NCBI RefSeq assembly: GCF_016741815.1
Contig: NZ_JAERRJ010000005.1
Location: forward strand, 248,001-312,000
Source: Nocardia acididurans
Lineage (GTDB): Bacteria > Actinomycetota > Actinomycetes > Mycobacteriales > Mycobacteriaceae
Reading direction: 5' to 3'
DNA length: 64,000 nt
Shown: positions 26,746 to 35,020 of the stretch, one piece after another
Numbering within the stretch: position 1 is the stretch's first letter
Layout of the letters: every line of letters starts with the position of its first letter
Made by a program: the position numbers and the translations under genes
Notes under the pieces: generated by a model
The model's database searches: none
Told to the model about the DNA's origin: nothing
The model's input: the letters and a program-made list of their open reading frames with translations, nothing else

Positions 26746-27441
26746 TCAGCCTGCGAGGTCGATCGTGTGGCCGGTGACTTCCGCCTTGGCCCGCAGGTAG
26801 CGCAGATTGTCGGGCGTGCTGTGCACTCCTGTCGGGACGGTCGCGCGTACACCAACGCCCAAGCCTGCGAGTTGACGAGCCTTGTCGGGATTGTTGGTGA
26901 GCAGATCCAGTTCCGTAATGCCCAGTGCCGCAAGCATCTGCGCGGCCGCCGTGTAGTCGCGGGCGTCCTCGGGCAGGCCCAGGGCGGTGTTGGCCTGGTA
27001 GGTGTCGAGGCCGGAATCCTGCAGCGCGTAGGCGTCGAGTTTGTTGTAGAGGCCGATGTCGCGGCCCTCCTGGCGCAGGTAGAGCAGGACGCCGCCGGTG
27101 TCGGTGATGCGCTCGGCGGCTTCGCGCAGCTGGGGTCCGCAGTCGCAGCGGGCGGAACCGAAGACATCGCCGGTGAGACATTCCGAGTGCAGCCGGACGA
27201 GCGGGGTCGCGCCGGGTTCACCGAGGCCGGGTTCACCCAAGAGGAGGGCGAGGTGTTCGCGTCCGTCGGCGAGTCCGTCGAAGGTGACCGCCTGCGCGAT
27301 GGTCGAGTAGCCGTCGCCGAAGGTGAGCGGAATCCGCACACGGGTGCGGATGCTCGCCTGGGCGGTGGTTGTGCTGCGCATGCCATGTGGCAACACAACG
27401 GGCGTGCCGGTTATGCCCGAAATATTCGGACCGGAGGGCAC
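26746..27441 (-). CDS. ribA: GTP cyclohydrolase II
   Basis: RibA opens GTP to the diaminopyrimidine that starts riboflavin synthesis. The product is up to 231 residues from a GTG at 27439-27441; an internal ATG at 27381 (MRSTTTAQASIR) is also possible and neither has a clear ribosome-binding site. Zinc ligands are seen in HSECLTGDVFGSARCDCG, and the GTP/catalytic segment in LLYLRQEGRDIGLYNKLDAY. The QTLD-like and C-terminal TNNP motifs are present. It is a stand-alone RibA, not fused to RibB, so it may be additional to a bifunctional RibBA elsewhere. It is divergent from the AhpD-like gene. Confidence 0.9.
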   Translation of the reverse strand: MPSGPNISGITGTPVVLPHGMRSTTTAQASIRTRVRIPLTFGDGYSTIAQAVTFDGLADGREHLALLLGEPGLGEPGATPLVRLHSECLTGDVFGSARCDCGPQLREAAERITDTGGVLLYLRQEGRDIGLYNKLDAYALQDSGLDTYQANTALGLPEDARDYTAAAQMLAALGITELDLLTNNPDKARQLAGLGVGVRATVPTGVHSTPDNLRYLRAKAEVTGHTIDLAG

Positions 27442-27473
27442 GGTTCAGCTTCTGTGCTTACGATGCCTCCACT

Positions 27474-27953
27474 ATGGGGTCTTTCGATCATGACCGGATC
27501 TGGCTCGACAAGCAGCATCCCGAAGTCTTCCACGCCCTCAACAGCGTGGCGCTGACGATCCGCACTGCCGCTGCCACAGTCGATCTCGGACGCGCGGTCA
27601 TGGAACTTGTGAATGTCCGCGTCTCGCAACTCAACAGCTGCGCGTTCTGCCTCGATCTGCACGTGCGGCAGGCCCGCGAGGCTGGAGTCACCGCACAGCA
27701 ACTCGCCGTGCTGGACGCCTGGCGACGGGCCCCGGAGCTCTACACGAAACAGGAACAGGCCGCACTGATACTCGCCGAGACGGTAACCACGCTTCCCGAC
27801 GAAGCGATCATCGAGCGTGAGTATGCTGCTGCGCGGCAACATTTGTCGGATGACCAGATGTCCGTACTGATCTGGGCCGCGACCACGATCGGCGCGTTCA
27901 ACCGCGTGTCGACCATGAGCAAACATCCGGTGCGGGTGCGGAAGGAGCACTGA
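27474..27953 (+). CDS. AhpD-like carboxymuconolactone decarboxylase family protein
   Basis: The 159-residue protein starts at ATG 27474 (MGSFDHDRIWLDKQ). The segment MELVNVRVSQLNSCAFCLDLH holds the AhpD-type E...CxxC...H motif, giving peroxidase or thiol-disulfide activity in this family. Length and all-helical pattern fit a single CMD domain. It heads a plus-strand run with a GNAT-like protein (3-bp gap) and a pirin (22-bp gap). This combination suggests an oxidative stress unit, by inference only. Confidence 0.85.
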   Translation: MGSFDHDRIWLDKQHPEVFHALNSVALTIRTAAATVDLGRAVMELVNVRVSQLNSCAFCLDLHVRQAREAGVTAQQLAVLDAWRRAPELYTKQEQAALILAETVTTLPDEAIIEREYAAARQHLSDDQMSVLIWAATTIGAFNRVSTMSKHPVRVRKEH

Positions 27954-27956
27954 ACA

Positions 27957-28268
27957 ATGAGCGAACAGGCCGTGGTGGCAACCGTCGTGCGAAACGACGC
28001 GCAACACCGTTACGAGGTCTGGTACGGGAACTCGCTCGCCGGCTTCAGCGAGTACCGCGAGCGCGACAACGACACCGTCTTCATCCACACCGAGGTGGAC
28101 GGCGCCTTCAGTGGCAAAGGTCTGGGCAACCGGCTCGCCCAGGACGCGATCGACGACGTGATCGCGCGCGGGCGGGTCATCGTGCCGCGCTGCCCGTTCA
28201 TCAAGGGCTGGCTGGACAAGCATCCGGACTACGACGAGCACGTGGTCGGCAAGGGCATCAAGCGGTGA
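27957..28268 (+). CDS. Small GNAT-fold N-acetyltransferase (YidJ/Gtn10-like)
   Basis: The 103-residue protein starts MSEQAVVATVVRND. A short beta-rich start (RYEVWYGNSLAGFSEYRE) leads to the acetyl-CoA loop SGKGLGNRLAQDAIDDVIARG and ends with CPFIKGWLDKHPDYDEHV. This is the signature of the Gcn5-like Acetyltransf_CG group, close relatives of human NATD1. The substrate is unknown. AAGGAG overlaps the end of the preceding gene, so it is part of the same operon. Confidence 0.85.
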   Translation: MSEQAVVATVVRNDAQHRYEVWYGNSLAGFSEYRERDNDTVFIHTEVDGAFSGKGLGNRLAQDAIDDVIARGRVIVPRCPFIKGWLDKHPDYDEHVVGKGIKR

Positions 28269-28290
28269 GGGAGACCAACAAGGAGGCGGC

Positions 28291-29262
28291 ATGAGTGACC
28301 TGGAGTCCAAGCCCGAGGAAGCGCTCTGCGAATCCTCCGGGCGGCCCGGCCCGCGCGCGGATTTCTTTCCCGCACGCGAGGTTCCGCTGGGCGGCGTACG
28401 CGGCGTGACGGTGCACCGATCGCTGCCGCAGCGCGATCTGCCCACCGTCGGCGCATGGTGCTTCCTGGACAACTTCGGGTCCGGCTCCCCCGCGAAACCC
28501 GAAGGGCACGATATCGATCCGCATCCGCACATCGGATTGCAAACGGTCACCTGGCCTTTGGACGGGCGCATCCGGCATCGCGACAGCGTCGGCTCGGACG
28601 TGGAGATCTGGCCGGGGCAGCTCAACATCATGACCTCCGGACGCGGGATCGCGCATTCCGAGTACCGGGTTCCGGGGCACACCTCCGGGCGCGGCTTGCA
28701 GCTGTGGATCGCGCTGCCTGAGGAATCACGTTTCGTCGCACCGCATTTCGAACAGCACCGGGATCTGCCGGAATTCGATCTGCCGGGGCTGCACGGCACC
28801 GTGTTGATCGGATCGCTGGGCGGGCGCACCTCACCCGCCACGGCCTACACGCCGATCGTCGGTGCGGATCTGCGTCTCGAATCCGGGGCGGAGGTTACGC
28901 TGCCGCTGAACCCGGAGTTCGAGCACGCGTTGCTGGTGGTCGAGGGCGAAATCACTGCCGACGGCACGAAAACCGGCCCGGAGCAGCTGTTCTATCTGGG
29001 CAGCGACCGGACGGAACTGGTGCTCGCGAGCGCTGCGGGCGCGCATATGCTGCTCGTCGGAGGCGAACCGTTCGGCGAGGATCTGGTGATGTGGTGGAAC
29101 TTCGTGGCGCGCAGTCACGAAGAGATCGAATCGGCCAGGAACGATTGGGAGAACCACGATCTCGCGCGGTTCCCCGATGTCGCCGGGCACACGCCGGAGC
29201 AGCGGATTCCGGCTCCCCCGCTGCCGGGCCTTCATCTGAAGCCCCGCAAGCGGAGGTTCTGA
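28291..29262 (+). CDS. Pirin family protein
   Basis: The 323-residue bicupin protein starts MSDLESKPEEALCESS, preceded by AAGGAGG. The N-terminal cupin has the metal-binding set DPHPHIGLQTVTW, HRDS and the GRGIAHSE motif typical of pirins. The second cupin holds EHALLVVEGEI. Bacterial pirins include quercetinase-like dioxygenases and regulators of pyruvate dehydrogenase. It closes the AhpD-GNAT-pirin run; the convergent XRE gene begins 1 bp after its stop, leaving no room for a separate terminator. Confidence 0.88.
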   Translation: MSDLESKPEEALCESSGRPGPRADFFPAREVPLGGVRGVTVHRSLPQRDLPTVGAWCFLDNFGSGSPAKPEGHDIDPHPHIGLQTVTWPLDGRIRHRDSVGSDVEIWPGQLNIMTSGRGIAHSEYRVPGHTSGRGLQLWIALPEESRFVAPHFEQHRDLPEFDLPGLHGTVLIGSLGGRTSPATAYTPIVGADLRLESGAEVTLPLNPEFEHALLVVEGEITADGTKTGPEQLFYLGSDRTELVLASAAGAHMLLVGGEPFGEDLVMWWNFVARSHEEIESARNDWENHDLARFPDVAGHTPEQRIPAPPLPGLHLKPRKRRF

Positions 29263-29263
29263 A

Positions 29264-30100
29264 TCAACTCGACAACGCCTGGGTACCGATGACCCGCAGC
29301 AGATCCAGCTTGTCCTGCGTGTCGGTACCCGGCTTCGGGTAGTAGACCAGCAGATGCCGGGTCGCACTCGGAGTCAGCAGCGGATCGCAGATCAGTTCCA
29401 GCACACCGACTTCCGGATGGGCGACCCGTTTGACCTGCTCCGCGCCGGTACCCACCTCGTGCTCGTGCCACAGCCGCTCGAATTCCGCACTGGCCGAACG
29501 CAACCGGGCCACCAACTCGGTGATGTCGGCATCGCCCGCGCGGCGGGCGGCGGTGGCGCGCAGATCGGCGACATGCTTGTGGCTCATGGCATTCCGATCC
29601 GGCTCCGGGAAGCGGTCGCGATGTCCCGGCGCGGTGAACCACAGCCACGGGATGCAGCGATCCAGACCGCGGCGGTGCGAGAAGTCCTCGAAGAGCAACG
29701 CGTGTATCCGGTTCTGCACCAGGATCTCGCCCAGATCGGAGATCACGCAGGCGGGTGTGTCGTCCAGCTTGGTCAGCACATGCAGCAGACCCGGGCTCAC
29801 ATGGGCGTCGCCCCCACGCGCGGGCGGCTGATGCCCGGTCAGGTGGTAGAGGTGATCGCGTTCGCTGTCGGTCAGCCGCAGCGCTCGCGCCAGCGCCGCC
29901 AGCACCTGGGTGGACGGCCGCGGACCGCGAGCCTGCTCGAGCCGGGTGTAATAGTCGGTCGACATGCCTGCCAGCAAGGCCACCTCGTCACGGCGCAATC
30001 CCGGAGTTCGTCGCCGCGCGCCCGCCGCGAGGCCGACGGCCGCGGGCTGCAACTGTTCCCGGCGACGACGCAGGAAATCCGCGAGTTCGGTTCGGTCCAT
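29264..30100 (-). CDS. XRE family regulator with MmyB-like ligand domain
   Basis: The 278-residue protein starts MDRTELADFLRRRREQ. The N-terminal helix-turn-helix reads RRRTPGLRRDEVALLAGMST, then YYTRLEQARGPRPS. This is the very conserved start of actinobacterial MmyB/MLTR_LBD regulators. The C-terminal two thirds form a PAS-like domain that binds a small, possibly fatty-acid-like, ligand. It is divergent from an aldo/keto reductase gene, with 298 bp between starts, and these two-gene arrangements usually mean the regulator controls the reductase. Confidence 0.88.
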   Translation of the reverse strand: MDRTELADFLRRRREQLQPAAVGLAAGARRRTPGLRRDEVALLAGMSTDYYTRLEQARGPRPSTQVLAALARALRLTDSERDHLYHLTGHQPPARGGDAHVSPGLLHVLTKLDDTPACVISDLGEILVQNRIHALLFEDFSHRRGLDRCIPWLWFTAPGHRDRFPEPDRNAMSHKHVADLRATAARRAGDADITELVARLRSASAEFERLWHEHEVGTGAEQVKRVAHPEVGVLELICDPLLTPSATRHLLVYYPKPGTDTQDKLDLLRVIGTQALSS

Positions 30101-30398
30101 GACCCCACTCTCCCGCGCCGGGCCACGGTTATCCAGGGCTCAGCGGTCCCCCGCAAACGACCGGGACGGGCCCGCTGCCCGTGCCGCCCCCGTACCGTGG
30201 CCGCACTCCGCTGGGCGGCGTTCGGGCGCCGGCGTCACACCCGCGCGACCGTGTAGGAGTACCGATCAGACCCGCCAGGGCCTCAGGCATCGCATCGCCC
30301 GGCCGCTCAGGGTTCCGTCCAGTCGTAGCCGGGGATCGGCGATCCTCCGATAGACCGTCCTCTCCCGGTCTTCCGGTCCGGCGCGCAGGCTCGGAGTC

Positions 30399-31406
30399 AT
30401 GACGAAGACACTCGACACCGTCCAGCTCGGCACGACCGGGCCCGCCGTCTCCCGCATCGGCCTCGGGGCCATGGGAATGTCGGGGATGTACGGCGTCTCC
30501 GATGACACCACCTCGATCGCCACCGTGCACGCGGCCATCGACTCCGGGGCGAATCTGATCGACACCGGGGATTTCTACGGGATGGGACACAACGAGACGC
30601 TCATCCGGGCCGCGCTGGCCGATCGCAAGCGCGAGGATGTGCTGCTCAGCGTGAAGTTCGGGGCGCTACGCGGGCCGGACCACAGTTTCGGCGGCGTGGA
30701 CGCCCGGCCCGCGGCCATCCGCAACTTCCTCGCGTACTCGCTGCAACGACTGGGCACCGAATACGTCGACATCTACCGGCCCGCACGGCTGGATCCGAGC
30801 GTGCCGATCGAGGAGACCGTGGGAGCGCTCGCGGAATTGGTGCAGGCGGGATATGTGCGGCACATCGGGCTCTCCGAGGTGGGTGCGGATACGCTGCGCC
30901 GCGCGGCGGCCGTACACCCGATCGCGGATCTGCAGATCGAATACTCGCTGATCTCGCGCGGCATCGAAGCCGAAATACTGCCCACCGCACGGGAACTCGG
31001 CATCGGCATCACCGCGTACGGGGTGCTCTCGCGTGGTCTGCTCAGCGATTCGCTGCGCACCGGGCGGGCGTTGGCGGCCAATGATTTCCGGGCGCACAGT
31101 CCGCGTTTCCAGGGTGAGAACCTCACCGCCAACCTGCGATTGGTCGATGCGCTGGCCGAGATCGCGGCCCGTCGTGAGGTGAGCGTAGCGCAGCTGGCCA
31201 TCGCCTGGGCGCTGTCGCGTGGCGAGGACATCGTGCCGGTCATCGGCGCGCGGCGGCCGGAGCGCTGGGTGGAAGCCGTTGGCGCGGTGGATATCCGACT
31301 CTTGGATGCCGAGCTGGCGGCCATCGAGGCGGCCGCACCCGCCGCGCGGGTGGCCGGATCCCGCTACGCCGCCGAGCAGATGGCCATGCTCGACAGCGAG
31401 CGCTGA
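30399..31406 (+). CDS. Aldo/keto reductase-like protein with altered catalytic His
   Basis: The 335-residue TIM-barrel protein starts MTKTLDTVQLGTTGP. Asp and Tyr of the catalytic tetrad are in NLIDTGDFYGMGHNE and Lys in LLSVKFGA. The position normally occupied by the HR.DP histidine reads VDIYRPARLDPSVP, so the usual His is replaced. The cofactor region VIGARRPERWVEA is present. I recall a subfamily with this YRPARLDP motif, so the change is probably ancestral rather than a recent loss, but carbonyl-reductase activity cannot be assumed. It is divergent from the XRE regulator. Confidence 0.85.
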   Translation: MTKTLDTVQLGTTGPAVSRIGLGAMGMSGMYGVSDDTTSIATVHAAIDSGANLIDTGDFYGMGHNETLIRAALADRKREDVLLSVKFGALRGPDHSFGGVDARPAAIRNFLAYSLQRLGTEYVDIYRPARLDPSVPIEETVGALAELVQAGYVRHIGLSEVGADTLRRAAAVHPIADLQIEYSLISRGIEAEILPTARELGIGITAYGVLSRGLLSDSLRTGRALAANDFRAHSPRFQGENLTANLRLVDALAEIAARREVSVAQLAIAWALSRGEDIVPVIGARRPERWVEAVGAVDIRLLDAELAAIEAAAPAARVAGSRYAAEQMAMLDSER

Positions 31407-31533
31407 TCAAGGCTGCCTCGTCCTGCGGGGTCACGCTGGCCATCCCGGTGCGCTTCTCGGCCGGGATCCACGGCGACTGTGTGGATTCCGGCCAAGGGCA
31501 TGCCGGAATGACGGGGGGTGTTTCGGAGACGGC

Positions 31534-31572
31534 GAGGGGGTGGGGGCGGTCCGCACCCGCGCCCACCCCCTC
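31534..31572. terminator. GC-rich hairpin between converging genes
   Basis: GAGGGGGTGGG (31534-31544) pairs with CCCACCCCCTC (31562-31572) between the aldo/keto reductase stop (31406) and the thioesterase stop (31584). There is no U tract, so terminator function is probable rather than certain. Confidence 0.5.
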
Positions 31573-31583
31573 GACGGTGTGGC

Positions 31584-32054
31584 CTACTTGCGGCGCGGTC
31601 GCATGACCGCGGTGAAAGCCGCTGAGGCCACAGCTTTTCCGGTGCCGTCGGTGATGAGGACCGGCACCTCGAGTTCGATTTCGACGTGGGCCGCGATATC
31701 GGCGCGGACCTTGTCGACGGTTTCGGCGGAGAGTTCCGAGGTGGCCAGGAACGGGCCCGCCTCGCCCTTGGCGCGGGCCAGGTATTCGATGCGGCCGTCG
31801 CGGGCGACGATGAAGGTCTCGCCCATGAGGTCGACGATGCCGGAGACGGACGCGCCCATGGCGGCGGTTTCGGCGAGGCCGAACAGGACCGCGGCGTGCA
31901 GGTCGCCGTTGTGGTTGAGGTGTTCGGGGCGCGGGGCCATGGTCACCAGGTTGCGGCCGGCGGCGAACTCCACCGCTTCGATCCCGGTGAACTGGATGAA
32001 GCCGAGCTTCTTGAAGCCCTCCATCACCAGATCGCCCATGGTGGCGCTGTCCAT
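31584..32054 (-). CDS. PaaI/DUF4442-type hotdog thioesterase
   Basis: The 156-residue product is taken from ATG 32052-32054 (MDSATMGDLVMEGFKKLGF) because GGGAG lies upstream at good spacing; an upstream ATG at 32093 would place a KstR-like operator inside the gene. The hotdog core LNHNGDLHAAVLFGLAETAA contains the conserved HxG/D-type active-site loop of PaaI and DUF4442 proteins. The family hydrolyses acyl-CoA thioesters. With the operator TnnAACnnGTTnnA 19 bp upstream, a part in sterol or fatty-acid catabolism is suggested. Confidence 0.78.
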   Translation of the reverse strand: MDSATMGDLVMEGFKKLGFIQFTGIEAVEFAAGRNLVTMAPRPEHLNHNGDLHAAVLFGLAETAAMGASVSGIVDLMGETFIVARDGRIEYLARAKGEAGPFLATSELSAETVDKVRADIAAHVEIELEVPVLITDGTGKAVASAAFTAVMRPRRK

Positions 32055-32072
32055 CGCATCTCCCACTCGAAT

Positions 32073-32086
32073 TGAAACTTGTTCTA
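32073..32086. promoter_or_regulatory. KstR-like operator upstream of the hotdog thioesterase
   Basis: On the minus strand TAGAACAAGTTTCA matches TnnAACnnGTTnnA at every fixed position. It is 19 bp upstream of the preferred start. It is less symmetrical than the fprB site, so confidence is lower. Confidence 0.48.
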
Positions 32087-32145
32087 ATTTCATACCGAGT
32101 GCGGACGCCGTTGTCCATGGGGGCGGGGTGACAGGAAGCTGCGGG

Positions 32146-33657
32146 CTAACCGGGTTCGGCGGGGTTCAGGCCCAGGATCTCCGCGGTGCGGGCCAGGGTG
32201 TACCGGGCCAGGCGGGCGTCGGAGCCCAACGTCACCCCGTAGGTCGGGATGAGCTCGCGCAGCCGGGGCGCCCAGTGCTGTCGGTAGCGCGGGAAGCAGC
32301 GGTCCAGCACCTCCAGCAGGATGGCCGGGGCGGTGGACGCGCCCGGGGACGCGCCCAGCACGGCGGCGATCGAACCGTCCTGTGACGCAACCACTTCCGT
32401 GCCGAACTGGAGCACGCCACCGCGCACCGGATCCGGTTTCACGATCTGGGCGCGCTGCCCGGCCGTGATCATGGTCCAGTCCCCGGACTGCGCCGACGGC
32501 GCGAATTCCCGTAGGGCGGCGAACTTCCGGCGGCGCGTGGCCGCCAGCTGCGAGACCAGCAACCAGGCCAGCGAGGTGTTGTCCTTCAGCATCGAGGCCA
32601 TCGGGCCCACGTTCTGCGGCCGCAGCGAGCTGGGCGCGTCCAGCACCGAACCGTGTTTCAGGAAGCGAGGATTGGTGCCCGCGTAGGGTCCGAAGAGAAT
32701 CGTGCGCCGGCCGTCGACGATGCGGGTATCCAAGTGCGGCATGGACATCGGCGGCGCACCGGCCGGAGCCTTGCCGTACACCTTGGCCTCGTGCAGGTCG
32801 ACCAGCTCCGGATTGTCGCAGCGCAGGAAGCGGCCGCTGATCGGCAGCAGCCCGTACCCCTGCACCTCCGGAAGTCCGGCCTTCTGCAGGATTTTCAGCG
32901 CCCAGCCACCCGCGCCCGCGAAGACGAACCGGGCATCGACGCGATGCGTGATCCGGTCCCGATCGGTGTGGTGGTGGATGCGCAGCTGCCAGGAGCCGTC
33001 GTTGTTCTGCCGCAGTCCGCGCACCTCGTTGCGCAGATGCACCGTCACACCGGCGGTTTCGAGATGGGTGAACATCTGCCGGGTGAGCGCGCCGAAATCG
33101 ACATCGCTCCCGGTGGCGTCGTGGGTCGCGGCCAGCCACTCCGACGGCAGGCGGCCCTGTGCGAGCAGCGGGGCCCACTGTTCGATGGTCTTCACCGCGG
33201 AACTGAATCGGGTGGACGCGAACAATGGGTGCCCGGAAAGCTTTTCGTGCCGGCGGCGCAGGAACTGGGCGTCTTCGATGCCCTGCACGAGGGTCATATG
33301 CGGGACCGGATTGATGAAACTCGCGGGCTTGCCGAGAATTCCGGCCTCCACCAACGACGCCCACAATTGCCGGGTCTGCTGGAATTGCTCGTTGACGGTG
33401 ACGGCCTTGGTGATATCGAGTGTGCCGTCGGGCTTTTCGGTCGTGTAATTGGGTTCACAGAGACCCGAATGTCCGGTGCCCGCATTGTTCCAGGCGGCCG
33501 ATGCCTCCGCGCCGAGCTCCGGCAGCCGTTCGTACACGGCGATGGACCAGCTCGGCTCCAGATGTTTGAGCAGTATGCCGAGGGTGGCGCTCATGATTCC
33601 GCCACCGATCAGGACCACATCGTAGGGACGCAGGACAGCTGGCATTCGCATCGTCAT
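32146..33657 (-). CDS. mqo: Malate:quinone oxidoreductase
   Basis: Mqo is an FAD-dependent peripheral membrane enzyme that oxidises malate to oxaloacetate and reduces the quinone pool, bypassing NAD malate dehydrogenase. The 503-residue protein starts at ATG 33655-33657 (MTMRMPAVLRPYDVVLIGGG), with GAGAG upstream. The FAD motif is VVLIGGGIMSATLGILLK. Further family signatures are AAWNNAGTGHSGLCEPNYT, PHMTLVQG and the C-terminal GASPGASTAPAI. Length is typical of the family (about 490-500). It stands alone, 91 bp upstream of the hotdog thioesterase. Confidence 0.95.
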   Translation of the reverse strand: MTMRMPAVLRPYDVVLIGGGIMSATLGILLKHLEPSWSIAVYERLPELGAEASAAWNNAGTGHSGLCEPNYTTEKPDGTLDITKAVTVNEQFQQTRQLWASLVEAGILGKPASFINPVPHMTLVQGIEDAQFLRRRHEKLSGHPLFASTRFSSAVKTIEQWAPLLAQGRLPSEWLAATHDATGSDVDFGALTRQMFTHLETAGVTVHLRNEVRGLRQNNDGSWQLRIHHHTDRDRITHRVDARFVFAGAGGWALKILQKAGLPEVQGYGLLPISGRFLRCDNPELVDLHEAKVYGKAPAGAPPMSMPHLDTRIVDGRRTILFGPYAGTNPRFLKHGSVLDAPSSLRPQNVGPMASMLKDNTSLAWLLVSQLAATRRRKFAALREFAPSAQSGDWTMITAGQRAQIVKPDPVRGGVLQFGTEVVASQDGSIAAVLGASPGASTAPAILLEVLDRCFPRYRQHWAPRLRELIPTYGVTLGSDARLARYTLARTAEILGLNPAEPG

Positions 33658-33743
33658 AACTCTCGGGTGAACCGTCGTTCCACTGGTGGCGCATCGGCAC
33701 GCTAGCACCGAAAGCACGCACTCGCCGCCTCGCCGGAATACGA

Positions 33744-33775
33744 AATCGCCCGTTCCGGATTCGGAACGGGCGATT
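33744..33775 (-). terminator. Terminator of the paralogous membrane-protein operon
   Basis: AATCGCCCGTTCCG (33744-33757) pairs perfectly with CGGAACGGGCGATT (33762-33775) around a GATT loop. It lies 12 bp downstream of the minus-strand stop at 33788, and ends in a run with T residues on that strand. Confidence 0.75.
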
Positions 33776-33787
33776 GTCGTTGTTGCG

Positions 33788-34330
33788 TCAGTGGAACCAG
33801 GGTGTCGCGGCGGGGACGGACAGCAGGATCAGGACCGCGATCGAACCCGCCGTCGCGAGCACGAAGCGCACCGGCACCAGAATCCGCAGGACCGAGGGGA
33901 ACCCGCGCCGCGCGGCCTCGATCACCTTGCGGGCGTTGATATCGCGGGCTTGCGGGTCCGGGGAACGGCGCAGGACCGCCTCGGTGTAGCGGACGGCGAG
34001 CACCTGGCTGAGCGTGATGAATCCGACGACCACCAGGATCAGCGGCTCCACGATCCAGGACGCCGGGCGGGCGGTGCCGGTGACGTTCAGTACGGCCAGG
34101 GTCGTGAGGATCGCGCCGATGGTCAGCGCGAGGGCGAACTCCCAAGGCTCCTCCTTGAAACGAATTCCGTGCCGGGTCAGCACTTCCGGGGCGAAACCCT
34201 GCCGGGCGACCTCGGCATCAGCGGACTGCTGCGCCCGGCGGCCGGTGAACCAGACGGTGGTCGAGATGACGAACATGGCGGCGGCCAGCAGGGCCTGCAG
34301 GAGGACGGCGAGGGTGACCACGGTGGGCAT
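33788..34330 (-). CDS. Membrane protein, paralogue of the next gene
   Basis: The 180-residue protein starts MPTVVTLAVLLQALLAAAMF. It has about four hydrophobic segments, starting with a signal-anchor-like helix, then a soluble segment ARQGFAPEVLTRHGIRF, two central helices (ALALTIGAILTTLAVL, IVEPLILVVVGFITL) and a last one (FVLATAGSIAVLILLSV). It shares order and key words (ARQG, HGIRF, GFPS) with the protein at 34363-34881, so the two are paralogues and may form a heteromer. Family not recognised. It lies 32 bp downstream of its paralogue, under probable TetR control. Confidence 0.72.
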   Translation of the reverse strand: MPTVVTLAVLLQALLAAAMFVISTTVWFTGRRAQQSADAEVARQGFAPEVLTRHGIRFKEEPWEFALALTIGAILTTLAVLNVTGTARPASWIVEPLILVVVGFITLSQVLAVRYTEAVLRRSPDPQARDINARKVIEAARRGFPSVLRILVPVRFVLATAGSIAVLILLSVPAATPWFH

Positions 34331-34362
34331 GACGGGGCTCCGAAGGCTTTCGTTGTTTTCGA

Positions 34363-34881
34363 TCAGGCGAAGGCGAGGACGGCGAGACCGATGAGCGCGC
34401 CGCCGAAGACGAGGGTGTTGCGGGTCTTCTGCAGGGTCCAGGTCCAGTTCGGGAAGCCGGATTCGGCGACCTGGATGAGGGTGCGGACGTCGATGCGGGC
34501 CAGTTCCGGGTCGTTCTTCTTGGCGAAGGCCGCGGTCACCGACTGCACGGCGGTCAGGTTGCTGTAGACGATGACGCTGTTGCCCAGGAACAGCAGCGCC
34601 ATGACGACCCAGTTGACCGGGCGCATCCAGTCGAATCCGGCGAGGTTCAGGCCCGCCATGACGATCAGGATGGCGGCGATGCCGCCCGGGGCCCACCACT
34701 CGTGGCCGCTGGCGTCGAAGCGCATGCCGTTCTCGCGCAGGGCCGTGGTGCGCACGCCCTGGCGGGCCAGTTCGCCTTCGGCCTTGGCCATGGCGGCGGT
34801 GCCGTAGCGGTTGCGGACGAACGGCATGGACAGGAAAGCGGCGGCGGCGACCAGTTCGACGGTGGCGATGACGGCGTTCAT
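34363..34881 (-). CDS. Membrane protein, paralogue of the preceding gene
   Basis: The 172-residue protein starts MNAVIATVELVAAAAFLSMP. The layout is hydrophobic helix, then LARQGVRTTALRENGMRF, then two central helices (GGIAAILIVMAGLNLAG, WVVMALLFLGNSVIVYS), a soluble AFAKKNDPELARIDVRTLI segment, GFPNWTW and a last helix. The matching words and spacing with the downstream protein show gene duplication. It is the first gene of the minus-strand operon, divergent from a TetR gene across three operator copies. Function unknown; a small exporter or stress-related membrane protein is only a guess. Confidence 0.72.
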   Translation of the reverse strand: MNAVIATVELVAAAAFLSMPFVRNRYGTAAMAKAEGELARQGVRTTALRENGMRFDASGHEWWAPGGIAAILIVMAGLNLAGFDWMRPVNWVVMALLFLGNSVIVYSNLTAVQSVTAAFAKKNDPELARIDVRTLIQVAESGFPNWTWTLQKTRNTLVFGGALIGLAVLAFA

Positions 34882-34919
34882 TTCGGTTCTCCTCTGGCGG
34901 CGGGGCTGTTCGCGCCCCG

Positions 34920-34993
34920 CTTGAACTAAGTGCAAGAAGAACGTACATCGCCACTTGAACTAAGTGCAAGAGTTTTCTTGAACTTTGTGAAAG
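34920..34993. promoter_or_regulatory. Three TetR-type operator copies
   Basis: CTTGAACTAAGTGCAAG occurs exactly at 34920-34936 and 34954-34970. A diverged copy, CTTGAACTTTGTGAAAG, is at 34977-34993. Each exact copy is close to a palindrome of the form CTTGnACTnAGTnCAAG. The array sits 39 bp upstream of the membrane-protein operon and 28 bp upstream of the TetR start, so it should control both directions. Confidence 0.75.
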
Positions 34994-35020
34994 TCGCAGG
35001 TGAGGGCCTATGGTGAGGCC

